From Pedobacter panaciterrae (lineage in GTDB: Bacteria; Bacteroidota; Bacteroidia; Sphingobacteriales; Sphingobacteriaceae), in contig NZ_JABMKW010000020.1 in assembly GCF_013204795.1 (NCBI RefSeq), positions 744,001-808,000 of the forward strand: 64,000 nt of DNA, given 5' to 3'. Of this stretch, positions 51,143 through 61,500 are shown piece after piece; positions within the stretch are counted from its first letter, which is position 1, and each line of letters opens with the position of its first letter. Position numbers and translations under genes: made by a program. Under the pieces are notes generated by a model. The model was not told where the DNA came from. It did no database searches and saw only the letters and a program-made list of their open reading frames with translations.

Positions 51143-52414
51143 TTATTTTTGCTTTGGTGGTAAAGGAACATCTTCCCTGAAAGGAACTTGTTTTCTAAGC
51201 ATCTTACCAGCATATCCTGAAAGGTATAAGTAGTAATCAGATGGAATATCTTCCTCGAAGGTTACAAATGTACTTGCGCCAACCGGGGGATTTTTAGATA
51301 TTTTAAAAATAGCTGTCCCCTCATCTACTTCATCAAACATTGCTACATAAAGCATCTCCGCACCATTTTTTATAGCAGTAGAGAGTTGTTTCCAAAAGAA
51401 TTTGCCCCTGTTTCTTGGAATTTGGTTAGACGGCGATTTTGGATTCATATTGTGCCAGCTAAAGCCCGGAAAAACAACTCCAACATAATCGAGCTTATTT
51501 TGCTTACACCAGATTATATCCCCTTTTTGAACCTCTGCGTATTTATTATATGCAGTTTCATTGGCATATCTGCCAATGGTCCATGGATGAATGATATCTG
51601 CTTTTTTCATGATCTCATGAAGCAATGGGTTCTTCTCTGTATCGTTTCCAAATTCACGCCAGTAAGTGGGTACGCCTAACATTACTGAACAGCCGCCATA
51701 AACCGGATCATTCTTTAAGAAGTCGACCATTTTTGCAACATCCTTTAGGGTGTACTTCCGGTTATCTCCAAATCCAACTCCCCACAAAACCACAAGAGGT
51801 TTTCCGTTGTGGTATAAATAGGTTTGATTGTTTCCCTGGCTGGTTATTTTCATACTGTCGACCAGATTTTTCCAATCGTTGATGAGCACCGGAACATCAA
51901 CACTATCTCTGGTACCCGACAGATCGTACATAACAGAGATTGCCCTTCCATATTTTTGTGAGGACTTTAGTGCATTTCCAAGCACTGTATTGAAATGATT
52001 GCGACCAGACTTTCCCTTGATCTCTGCTACAAAACGTTGCATAAAAACGCCGTCTAACCCATAATCTTTCATCCATTTAAAATGAGTTTCAACGGTTGAA
52101 GCATCGTGAGCGCTTGGCAGATAAGCTGCACTGCCATCAGCATGCACAAAAGATGTTTGATATACCTTTTTTAGCTCACTTGTTTCGGGCCATAAATCGA
52201 CATTTGTACTTCCAGGTTCGAATTTTCCTTTAGATTGGTAGTGATACCAGCCTCGGCCAGCACCATCTTCGGCTGCGTTATGCCAGCCCTGATAGCCAGC
52301 CATAATTAAACCCTTATAGCTTTTAAACCGCGATGTTTTACTGTGTTTACTTTGTGCAAATACACTGTTTGCACAAAGTAACACAATCAGTAAAACTGTA
52401 TGTTTTATATTCAT
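51143..52414 (-). CDS. GH71/GH99-like glycoside hydrolase
   Basis: A 423-residue exported protein (signal ending SVFAQ). The barrel opens with YKGLIMAGYQGWHNAAEDGAGRGWYHY and continues with HFKWMKDYGLDGVFMQRFVAEI, KPLVVLWGVGFGD and the closing MLYVAMFDEVDEGTAIFKI. This matches Bacteroidota proteins named glycoside hydrolase family 71/99-like, whose activities are mostly unknown (endo-alpha-mannosidase or alpha-1,3-glucanase relatives). It lies 5 bases after the NIPSNAP gene and 39 bases before DUF2264. Confidence 0.8.
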   Translation of the reverse strand: MNIKHTVLLIVLLCANSVFAQSKHSKTSRFKSYKGLIMAGYQGWHNAAEDGAGRGWYHYQSKGKFEPGSTNVDLWPETSELKKVYQTSFVHADGSAAYLPSAHDASTVETHFKWMKDYGLDGVFMQRFVAEIKGKSGRNHFNTVLGNALKSSQKYGRAISVMYDLSGTRDSVDVPVLINDWKNLVDSMKITSQGNNQTYLYHNGKPLVVLWGVGFGDNRKYTLKDVAKMVDFLKNDPVYGGCSVMLGVPTYWREFGNDTEKNPLLHEIMKKADIIHPWTIGRYANETAYNKYAEVQKGDIIWCKQNKLDYVGVVFPGFSWHNMNPKSPSNQIPRNRGKFFWKQLSTAIKNGAEMLYVAMFDEVDEGTAIFKISKNPPVGASTFVTFEEDIPSDYYLYLSGYAGKMLRKQVPFREDVPLPPKQK

Positions 52415-52419
52415 AAAAT

Positions 52420-53211
52420 TTAAAAATCAGAGTATTCAGTTGGAACGATGAATTGAGTATCGTTTCTTGAAACATTATTCTGATATTCAGGTAAAGCTGA
52501 TACGCGTTTCCATTTCGGATCGGCACCAAAAACTTTCCAATGTTCGTCTCTTGATTTTTTATCGCTGTAAGTGGTTAAATACATTAGGTTTGGCATACGG
52601 CTACCAGCTAATACTTCACCGTAGAATACGGCCTGGCTACCTATACGATCAAATATTTCAACTTCTTCATTGTTAAACATTTGAACTTTATTAACATGCT
52701 GCTTTTCAGAAGCACTTTCGTAGCTACGTAATTCATATATACGCTCGCTTTTGGCATTACTGAATACGGGTTTCTTTAATGTTGGCATTCCTGTAAATGC
52801 CTCTAAAATGATGTTTTCTTTTCTTACAAAAGCGGCATCATTGTATGCTGCATTTACATAATCAGCTCCCTTAATTGCCAGTTCTTTATCCTTTAAAAGC
52901 AATTGGGATACCTCGCTAAACTGTTTTAGTGATTGAAAAGCAAGAAATACATAGATCTTTTTATCGCTAGCCGTGTCTATATCCGCAGCTTTAAATACAC
53001 CTACTGTTTTAACACCTAGTCGGTGTGCAGCTGGCACATAAGCTTCTGAAAGGTATTTATCAACCCTTTCTTCCTGAGCTTTACTTTTAAGATGATAAAC
53101 TGTTATTTGATAAAATTGTTTTGGAGGGGCAGCAGCAATCGATTGCATGGAACTACCAATAATAAAGATAATAACGGCCATACAGCCGTTAAACAAAGTT
53201 TTTGATTTCAT
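52420..53211 (-). CDS. Exported NIPSNAP-family protein
   Basis: A 263-residue protein with an N-terminal export signal (hydrophobic run to about residue 27). It has two ferredoxin-like repeats: the N-terminal FYQITVYHLKSKAQEERVDKYL and the C-terminal NIPSNAP motif RIYELRSYESASEKQHVNKVQMF. Family function is unknown. Secreted two-domain NIPSNAP proteins are frequent near Bacteroidota glycan loci. It is the first gene of the NIPSNAP, GH71/99, DUF2264 operon, with gaps of 5 and 39 bases. Confidence 0.85.
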   Translation of the reverse strand: MKSKTLFNGCMAVIIFIIGSSMQSIAAAPPKQFYQITVYHLKSKAQEERVDKYLSEAYVPAAHRLGVKTVGVFKAADIDTASDKKIYVFLAFQSLKQFSEVSQLLLKDKELAIKGADYVNAAYNDAAFVRKENIILEAFTGMPTLKKPVFSNAKSERIYELRSYESASEKQHVNKVQMFNNEEVEIFDRIGSQAVFYGEVLAGSRMPNLMYLTTYSDKKSRDEHWKVFGADPKWKRVSALPEYQNNVSRNDTQFIVPTEYSDF

Positions 53212-53300
53212 GTGTTTAGTTTATTTTAAGTACTAAAACTAGATAATTTCCTGCAACTTAAAGAAATAACAACAAATTCGTTGCGTAAAACTGTTCTTTT

Positions 53301-54497
53301 CTAATCTATCTCCAGGATGGTTTTAGCTAGATTAATCATGCGTTCGGTTCCTGTGTACTTTCCGTGTTCGTCAGAAAGCTTTACAACCTCAGTCCACTCC
53401 CCATCCTTTGGCTGTGCTTCGGTCATTTTTATCACAATATTCATTGCTGCGGGCCCGGCATCGTTGGTAAGGTTTGTACCTATTCCAAATGACATTCCAA
53501 TTTTATCACGACAATGATCAGCAATGCGCGCTACCTTTTCATAGTTCAGACCATCAGAAAAAATTATGGTTTTGGTTCTGGGATCGATGCCCATGCTGTT
53601 GTAATGCGAAATTACTTTATCGGCAAAAAGCAGTGCATCACCGCTATCGTGCCTAACGCCATCGAACAGCTTCGAAAACATTTTATCGAACTGTTTAAAG
53701 AACACCTCGGTAGTATAAGTATCAGATAATGCAATGCCCAAATCACCACGATAAACGGCTACCCAATGCTCCAACCCTGTTGCATTGGCCATTTTAAAGC
53801 CATAACGTGCGGCATGAAACATAAACCATTCATGGGCATGGGTTCCAATAGGTTTTGTTTTGTGGATCATGGCCATATGTACATTGCTGGTGCCTATAAA
53901 TGAACCATCGCCATATTGGCTAAGTGCCTGGAGTACCAATCTATGGACCTGATAAGAGTACCGGCGACGGGTACCAAATTCTGCTACTGTAACGCCTAAA
54001 CGACGGTAGTTTTCGATCTTTTCTTTAGTATGGTTAATTACCTCGTCGTTAGAGATCCTTTGGGAATCATTAAGGACATAGAAGAGCTCACAAATGAGCG
54101 ACATTAATGGTACTTCCCATAAGATGGTTCGGTACCATAGGCCTTCTACATGCACCTCAAGCTGATCTCCTTTTTGTGTAATGTGTACTTCTTCCGGGTT
54201 GTAACGGTATCCCTCCAGAAAATCAAGGTATACAGGATCAAGGTATGGGCAGTTTATCTGTAAAAAATATTTTTCTTCTCTGCTTAGTTTTAATGTGGCC
54301 ATTTCATTTACGGCCTCTCTTAAGGCTTTTGCAAAACCATCTGGAAATGAATGCTTACCCCGATTTATAAATGCATACCGTGCTTTTGCAGAAGGAAATA
54401 ATCGAATTACCCCCTGCTGCATGGTAATTTTATAAAAGTCGTTATCTAATATTGATGATAGTATTGGCAACGTATGTGATGGCATAATTCCGAACAT
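53301..54497 (-). CDS. pncB: Nicotinate phosphoribosyltransferase
   Basis: A protein of 398 residues from the ATG at 54495-54497; an in-frame TTG three codons earlier is less likely. PncB landmarks are LDNDFYKITMQQGV, EFGTRRRYSYQVH, GTSNVHMAMIHKTKPIGTHAHEW (including the phosphorylated-His region), FDGVRHDSGDA and MSFGIGTNLTND. Family knowledge: it makes nicotinate mononucleotide from nicotinate and PRPP with ATP hydrolysis, in NAD salvage. It is a housekeeping gene between two glycan operons, with no evident link to either. Confidence 0.95.
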   Translation of the reverse strand: MFGIMPSHTLPILSSILDNDFYKITMQQGVIRLFPSAKARYAFINRGKHSFPDGFAKALREAVNEMATLKLSREEKYFLQINCPYLDPVYLDFLEGYRYNPEEVHITQKGDQLEVHVEGLWYRTILWEVPLMSLICELFYVLNDSQRISNDEVINHTKEKIENYRRLGVTVAEFGTRRRYSYQVHRLVLQALSQYGDGSFIGTSNVHMAMIHKTKPIGTHAHEWFMFHAARYGFKMANATGLEHWVAVYRGDLGIALSDTYTTEVFFKQFDKMFSKLFDGVRHDSGDALLFADKVISHYNSMGIDPRTKTIIFSDGLNYEKVARIADHCRDKIGMSFGIGTNLTNDAGPAAMNIVIKMTEAQPKDGEWTEVVKLSDEHGKYTGTERMINLAKTILEID

Positions 54498-54549
54498 TTT
54501 TTCCAATTTAAAGAAAAGACGGGATTATTCAGAACGATCTTATCATTTT

Positions 54550-56694
54550 CTATTTATACTGTTTAAAGTTTACTTTTTCATTTGCTTGTAATGGTCTTAT
54601 GCTCACCGCAGCTCCCCCACCTTGTGCAAGTTTTAATTTAAGCAGGGATTTAGGGCTCACTATATATTGTGTTATTTTGTAAGCCTGCGGGTTGTTTTGC
54701 CAATCGGCATTATCTGCATCAAGGTATAAGGTTGCTACATATTTTTTATCCTTATCCAGAAAATTTAATGGAATAACAGCTGTTCTTGAATTCTCATCAG
54801 TAATTGCTCCTATATACCAGTTTGAGGTTCCTTTAGCTTTACGGGCTATGGTTACATAGTCGCCCGGCTCTGCTTCTATAATCTTAGAATCGTCCCAATC
54901 AACAGCCACATCCTTTATGAATTGGAAAGCATCCATGTAAGCCTGGTAATTCTCAGGTAAATCGGCGGCCATTTGTAATGGACTGTAAATAGTAACATAA
55001 AGCGCCAGCTGCTTTGCCAAAGTGGTATGTACTTGTCGGGTTGGCATACCAGCTGCATAACCTTTTAATTTGAAAATGCCGGGTGTATAGTCCATAGGCC
55101 CCCCCATTAGTCTGGTAAAGGGTAGTATGGTTTCATGTTCTGGCGGGTTGCCATCACTAAACGCATTGTATTCATTACCCCTGCCTGCTTCTGAAGCTAC
55201 AAAATTGGGATAAGTGCGGTGCAGACCAGTTGGCCTTACTGCTTCATGAGCATCTACTGTTACGTTGTGTTTTGCAGCTTTTTGAAGTACTCTTTCGTAA
55301 TGATTGATCATCCATTGCCCATCGTGATGCTCACCTCTGGGAATGATCTTTCCAACATAGCCTGTTTTCACTGCCGGATAGCCAAATTTATTCATGAATT
55401 TATAGGCTGTATCCAACTGACGTTCATAGTCTGTAGCCGAGCCGGACGTTTCATTGTGCATAATCATTTTTACCCCTTTGGTGGCTGCATAATCCGTTAT
55501 TTCTTTTACATCGAAATCAGGATATGGTTTAGTGAAGTTAAAAACATTCTCCTTCCAGTTTCCAAACCAATCTTCCCAACCGTAGTTCCATCCTTCAACC
55601 AACACGCCCTGGAGCCCATTTACAGATGCGAAATCAATATACTTTTTGACGTTAGCAGTATTTGCACCATGTTTTCCATTGGGTAATAAATTACCACTAG
55701 CATCTAAAGTATCGGCCCGATCTGCATAGCTCCAGGTGCTTTTCCCGGTTTGATATTCCCACCAAACACCTGCAAACTTCATCGGTTTTATCCAGTCCGT
55801 TTTTTCTATAACAGAAGGTTCATTCAGGTTTAGGATGGTTTTGGATGCTAAAATATCAACAGCTTTATTGCTCACCAATATGGTTCTCCAAGGGGTTTTA
55901 AAGGGCGCATAAAGGTAGGCTTTATTGCCTGTTGCATCTGGAACGAGTTGTGCGGTAAGGTTGAAATCAGCTTTATTTACATGTAGCTGCATAGCGGGAT
56001 AATTGATTAATGCCGCTTCGTGAATATTGATGTATAGTCCATTGGCCGACTTTAACATTAATGGGGTTTGTACACCATTCTGATCAGGGACAACCCTGAC
56101 AGCAATGTCTGTAGCTATTTTTGACACCGCAAAAGCATCTATCTTACTTAAACTACTGGTGGTATATTTATATTCATTGGTATCATAATCTGCAGGAATC
56201 CAAAATGCCTTATGGTCTGCCGTAAGATGGAATTCAGTAAGTTCTTCGGCTACCGTAAAATATTTTAATCCTGGCTGCTTTGGAAATTCATATCTAAATC
56301 CTACACCATCGTTAAAAACCCTGAATACTATGTTTATCAATTTATTTGGGCTATTCTTTTGTTTTAATTTTACGGTTAGCTGCTCATGGTTATCGTTAAT
56401 GGTATTTACCTCGCCCCATACTGGATTCCATTGCTTATCAACACTTGTTTTTTCTATTGCTACTATTGCAAGCTGGTTGCTGAATTCACTATCGCCAACC
56501 AGATTAAGACCAAGTAGTGAGTGTTGAATCACTGTTTTACCATCAAAATAGAGGGAATATCCTGGTCTGCCCTTTTCATCCAGTTCAAACTTTAGTTTCA
56601 CTTTACCTTTGTTTATTTCAGCATTGTTGTTGCTCTGGGCCATTACATTTATTGCGATTGCAACAGAGATTAAACAGATCAGTAGTTTCTTCAT
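54550..56694 (-). CDS. GH97 family alpha-glycosidase
   Basis: A 714-residue exported enzyme (signal ending NVMAQ). The N-terminal beta-supersandwich precedes a TIM barrel with GVLVEGWNYGWEDW, VKMIMHNETSG, VDAHEAVRPTGLHRTYPNFVASEAGRGNEY and PPEHETILPFTRLMGGPMDYTPG, all GH97 landmarks. Family knowledge: calcium-dependent; inverting members (SusB) are alpha-glucosidases and retaining ones alpha-galactosidases. The Glu-rich pattern (HNE, SEAGRG, PEHE) leans towards the inverting type but is not decisive. It is 61 bases after susD and completes a minimal Sus-like locus. Confidence 0.94.
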   Translation of the reverse strand: MKKLLICLISVAIAINVMAQSNNNAEINKGKVKLKFELDEKGRPGYSLYFDGKTVIQHSLLGLNLVGDSEFSNQLAIVAIEKTSVDKQWNPVWGEVNTINDNHEQLTVKLKQKNSPNKLINIVFRVFNDGVGFRYEFPKQPGLKYFTVAEELTEFHLTADHKAFWIPADYDTNEYKYTTSSLSKIDAFAVSKIATDIAVRVVPDQNGVQTPLMLKSANGLYINIHEAALINYPAMQLHVNKADFNLTAQLVPDATGNKAYLYAPFKTPWRTILVSNKAVDILASKTILNLNEPSVIEKTDWIKPMKFAGVWWEYQTGKSTWSYADRADTLDASGNLLPNGKHGANTANVKKYIDFASVNGLQGVLVEGWNYGWEDWFGNWKENVFNFTKPYPDFDVKEITDYAATKGVKMIMHNETSGSATDYERQLDTAYKFMNKFGYPAVKTGYVGKIIPRGEHHDGQWMINHYERVLQKAAKHNVTVDAHEAVRPTGLHRTYPNFVASEAGRGNEYNAFSDGNPPEHETILPFTRLMGGPMDYTPGIFKLKGYAAGMPTRQVHTTLAKQLALYVTIYSPLQMAADLPENYQAYMDAFQFIKDVAVDWDDSKIIEAEPGDYVTIARKAKGTSNWYIGAITDENSRTAVIPLNFLDKDKKYVATLYLDADNADWQNNPQAYKITQYIVSPKSLLKLKLAQGGGAAVSIRPLQANEKVNFKQYK

Positions 56695-56755
56695 TATGAT
56701 AATTTTATGTATTTAACCGGGTTTTATAGTATACCCCGGTTATTTATTGGAAGGA

Positions 56756-58576
56756 TTAGTAATTTGGATTTTGTTGACCAGTGATTTTTGAATTCGAATT
56801 AAATTCTGATAGTGGAATTGGCCATGAATAGCTTTTAGCTTCGTTAAAAGTTAAGGGGGTAGACAAGTTTCTTGCCCTGCCATAAAACGCGGCTTCCTGA
56901 GGTCCTAAGCGCCATCTGCAAACATCAAACCACCACTGACCTTCGTGAAAAAGTTCTGCCCATCTTTCGTAACGCAGCGGGTTTGTTCCTAAAACAGGGT
57001 CATTGATTGCAGGTGTTGCCGCCGACAAAGAGGTATAATCTCTTGGTGAAGCCGAGTTTATTGGCAGATCATATGCTCTGCGTTTTACTTTATTGATGTA
57101 CTCGAGTCCTGTTGCCACATCTCCGGAACCTATACTTGCCTCTGCATAAAGTAAATAAACATCGGCCATGCGTAGAAAATACCAGTTCCACTTGTCATAA
57201 TTAACGATGTTTAGATGGTAATCAATTGCTGCATATTTTCTGAAACCCCAGCCATAAGTATTAGGCTCACTTGCCAGATAATCTGGTTTAGAAACAGGCA
57301 CATTTTGTCTGGGTCCGCCTTCCCAATCGATGTTTAGCACATCAAGCCATGGCTGCACCAGGTTTACGTATAACCGAGGATCTGCAGTTTTATTGGTTCT
57401 TACTGCTTCGGCCTTTGCTCTATAGACAGGATCCATGATCTTTGCGGGATTGCTAAAGCTGGCAGGTTTGCTATTGTCGAAGTTAGGATTGTTAACCAGG
57501 GTATAATATCCAAGCGGGTAACCAAAGCGTGTTACATTTTTGTCGTGCACACCAAGGTTACCTCCATATCCTAAAGGTCTGGAACCTGTTTCGGTACCCG
57601 TTAGACTTAAGATATACGGAGACCAGATCACACCATTTAGTGTAGATGCGTTTGGAATGTTTCCCCATGGGCCGTAATTACCTTTATTGTCGGCATCTAC
57701 GTTCATTTCAAACAATGATTCTTCATTGAATTCATTTGCGGTGTTTCCGTTAAAGGCATCTTTATATTTTGCAAACGGCATCAGTGTTTTTCCACTATTA
57801 TTGATCACATCAAGCAAGGTGGTTTTTGCGTTAGCCCAGTCTTCTGTAAAAACGTAGACCTTCCCGAGAAGTGCTTTTGCGGACCATTTATTTGCTCTTC
57901 CTATTTCTGAACTTGGCCATACTTTATTGTCGAGTAAGGCTACTGCATCTTTAAGATCAGATTTTATAAAATCCCAAACCTCTTTGGTTGTAGCACGGGG
58001 TTGTTGTGTTTCAGTTACACTTTTAGGCACTGCCATATAAATGGGTACACCCATTTTATTTTCATTAATTCCACCGGTTTTAATGTAGGCTTCACCAAAC
58101 AGCGCTTCAAGTTGGAAATAATAAAAAGCGCGCATAAACTTAGCTTGTCCACGCACTGCATCTATTTCGGCTTTTTGTGAGCCATTGGCATAGGTTTTTT
58201 CAAAAAAATCTGCAGCTTCAAGTGCCGTATTGCAAGCTCCTGCACCAGCATACAAAGCTACCCATGCGTTTGTTGATTTGCCGTTATTTGGGCTTAAATT
58301 ATTGGCGGTCATTTCATTCCACGCCCCATCTCCATTATAATTTGCATCACCCGCATGAACGGAATTTTCAAGTGCTTTTGGCATCAGCTCGAAACCATAT
58401 AAGCCGGTGCTTTTTAAATTTCCATACGCCGGGTTTAAAATTGTATTGAGATCGGCAATTGTTTTAGGATAGGAATTTGTAGAAACCTGATCTGAAGGGC
58501 CAACCATATCGGGGTCCTTTTTACATCCGGCGATTAGTGCTGTGGCCAGAAGTAAGGTATATATAGACTTGTTCAT
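56756..58576 (-). CDS. SusD/RagB-family surface glycan-binding lipoprotein
   Basis: A protein of 606 residues from the ATG at 58574-58576, where a lipoprotein signal begins (MNKSIYTLLLATALIAGCKK, Cys18); an in-frame ATG at 58618 lies inside susC and adds no signal-like sequence. TPR-like helices such as VRGQAKFMRAFYYFQLEALFGE and the C-terminal FHEGQWWFDVCRWRLG are SusD hallmarks. Family knowledge: it acts as a lid on the SusC transporter and binds the glycan at the cell surface. It starts 19 bases after susC. Confidence 0.95.
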   Translation of the reverse strand: MNKSIYTLLLATALIAGCKKDPDMVGPSDQVSTNSYPKTIADLNTILNPAYGNLKSTGLYGFELMPKALENSVHAGDANYNGDGAWNEMTANNLSPNNGKSTNAWVALYAGAGACNTALEAADFFEKTYANGSQKAEIDAVRGQAKFMRAFYYFQLEALFGEAYIKTGGINENKMGVPIYMAVPKSVTETQQPRATTKEVWDFIKSDLKDAVALLDNKVWPSSEIGRANKWSAKALLGKVYVFTEDWANAKTTLLDVINNSGKTLMPFAKYKDAFNGNTANEFNEESLFEMNVDADNKGNYGPWGNIPNASTLNGVIWSPYILSLTGTETGSRPLGYGGNLGVHDKNVTRFGYPLGYYTLVNNPNFDNSKPASFSNPAKIMDPVYRAKAEAVRTNKTADPRLYVNLVQPWLDVLNIDWEGGPRQNVPVSKPDYLASEPNTYGWGFRKYAAIDYHLNIVNYDKWNWYFLRMADVYLLYAEASIGSGDVATGLEYINKVKRRAYDLPINSASPRDYTSLSAATPAINDPVLGTNPLRYERWAELFHEGQWWFDVCRWRLGPQEAAFYGRARNLSTPLTFNEAKSYSWPIPLSEFNSNSKITGQQNPNY

Positions 58577-58595
58577 CTTGTTTAATTTTATCTGG

Positions 58596-61500
58596 TTAGA
58601 AATTAACATCAATTCCAAATGAATAAATACGGGTTTGAGGATACTGACTCACTACATCTATGCCCCTGGCAGTTACACCCGAATATCCTGAAGGAGAAAA
58701 AGATGCACCAAGTTCAGGGTCTAATCCGCTATAGTTAGTTATGGTAAATACATTATTAGCCATTACAAATATCCTTGCACTGCGCACCTTTATTTTTTGC
58801 AGCAGATTATTGGAGAAGGTGTACCCTACCTGTAAGTTTTTTAATTTGAGGTAATCGCCTTTCTCGACAAAGTAGCTGTTTACAGAGCTGTAATTTCCAT
58901 TTGGATCTAAGGAGAAACTACCATCGGCATTAACCACACCTAATCTTGGTTGTTTGGTTATTCCATTTCCATTAAGAAATGATGCACCCCATACTTTTGG
59001 CGAGGTATTTCCATCGGCAAAAGGACGCATTTCGTAGGCTTTAACTCCATTGAAAAGATCTACTCCTGCCACTCCATTAAATAGGAATGCAACATCAAAG
59101 CCTTTGTAATTTAAACGGATATTTGCTCCATAAACCAGTTTAGGATTGGGATTACCTATGATCTGTCGATCTTTATCGGTAATTTCACCATCACCGGTAA
59201 GGTCCTGAAATTGAAGATCTCCTGCGTGTGCAGGGATTCCGCCAACTTTCTGTTTTGCAGCTTCAGCATCGTTTTGAAATATGCCCAGTACTTTATATCC
59301 GTAAAATGACCCAAAAGGCTCGCCTTTGCGGGTAGTGGTAATGGTTTGATTGGGCATAATCTGGAAAGCCATATCGCCATTATTATAAAAATTATACCCG
59401 TCTAGCAGTTCTGAAGTAGTTTCTGTTGATAGCTTGGTTACCTGGTTTTTATTCCATGCACCTGTTAGGTTAATGTCGAAACCAAAATCATTGATCTTAG
59501 TTCTATAGCCTATCATTGCCTCTATACCCTTATTACTTACAGATCCGATATTGGTTAAGTAACTACCTGATATACCTGCACTTGGAGCAAGCGGAAGTTC
59601 ATAAAGCATGTCGACCGTTTCCTTGTTATAGTACTCCAATGTGAAATACAATTTGCTATCCAGCAATTCACCATCAAGACCTACGTTCGACTCTTTTACA
59701 GTTTCCCAATGCAGATTTGGGTTTGGTATGCGGTTATATGCAACGCCCGGTATTATTGTTCCGCCAGGAGCAAAATTAGCCCCCCCAGCGCTTCCGTTGC
59801 CTAAACTGGTAAATGGCTGATAATTTGAAAGAAACCTATATGTTCCAATATTACTGTTTCCAAGCTCTCCGTAACTTGCTCTCAGTTTCAGACTATTAAC
59901 AGCAGGCAGAGCTGCTTTAAAAAATGATTCCTCAGAGACATTCCATGCTGCGGATGCTGAAGGGAATAGACCACGTTGTTTATTGGAACCAAAAACTGTA
60001 AAATTAGCATCCTCTCTTAAGGAAGCAGACAAATAATATTTGCTGTTGTAATTGTAATTTATGCGCCCGAAGAAGGATTTAACAAGAGCATTGTTATCTT
60101 TTTTGCCATTGAACTGATAGGTGGTATTAGCAGTTGGAATAAATGAATATTTTTTTCCGGCATCTGCTGATACATCTATTGCAGTTGTATTGGCGTCATT
60201 ATACCTGCCTGTAATCTGCTCGAAGCCTGCAATTGCATTGATGTTATGGTTACTGATTGTTTTATTATAGGTTAGAATATAGTTTGTTAAAAGCGACTGG
60301 CTCTGTATTGATAATTTATTCAATGAGTTTTTACCAGCGCCTACACCACCAATTGAAAATGCATTCTGAAAATAATTTTGGCTTTCGTCATAAAATGTAT
60401 AGCCTACATTGCTTCTGAGTGTAAGGTCCAGAGGCAATTTAATTTCGGCATATACATTGGCCTGAAAATTATTTTTAAAATTCTCGACATCAGCATTGTC
60501 GATAGCCCCTACAGGATGTGTTCCGGCAAATGCAAGTCCAGGATAACCCGTAGGCAATGTGCCATAAGTTCCATTGCTGTTAAACACAGGGATAATGGGC
60601 AATGTTCGAAAAGGTGAGTTGTGTAGTTGAGCTTCGACTCCTATATTTTGAGGATTAGAGGTTGTACGACGCGACACGGAGAGTTGTTCTCCAAACTTAA
60701 GCCAGTTGCCGATTTTAAAGTTTGTATTTAACCTGCCTCCGCCTATGTTCGAAAAATTCTTGCGAGCTACCCCCTCTTGTTTATTATAAAAACCAGATAA
60801 AAGGTAGTCTACTATAGGAGCTGCACCTGTAAACGAAAAGTTATGATTTTGTTCGCTGGCGTTGTTGAAAGTCTCATCTATCCAATCTGTATTTGCAAGG
60901 GTATCCAATTTAGTCGCATTATTAAAACGCCCTGGATTGATGATGTTTTGGAGCCTGATATAACCATCTTTGTCCAATAGATCGCCAACTTTAGGTGTAG
61001 TTACGCCGTAGCGATAGTTGTAATTGAACTGAGGTTTAGAAGTTGTACCTCTTTTTGTAGTTACCAATATTACCCCACCAGCCGCAGATGCACCATAGAT
61101 GGATGCGGCAGAAGCATCTTTAAGCACATCCATAGATTCAATATCCTGAACGTTTATACTACCGATGTCTGTGACTCTGACACCATCGACAATATACAAC
61201 GGGTTTGGCTGACTTAATGTAGATAATCCCCTGATGATTATGGAGGGCTGAGCATCAGGTGCTCCAGAACTTTTAACAATATTTACACCTGCAATTCTTC
61301 CTTGTAAGGCTTCTGTGGGATTTGTAATGGGCTGATTTTTGAAGGCCTCGCCCTTTATGGATGATACTGATCCCGTTAAATCTTTTCTTCTTTGTGTTCC
61401 ATACCCGACAACTACTACTTCTCCAAGTTGTGTGTTATCTTCCTGTAGCTTTACATCGATTACACTTCCTTCTGAAGCGCTGCGCTCAGCAGTTGCAAAG

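Noticed and set aside
53270..53287. Box-like sequence AACAAATTCGTTGCGTAAA before the NIPSNAP gene
   Set aside because: It resembles the uronate operator only if a base is deleted; too weak to call.
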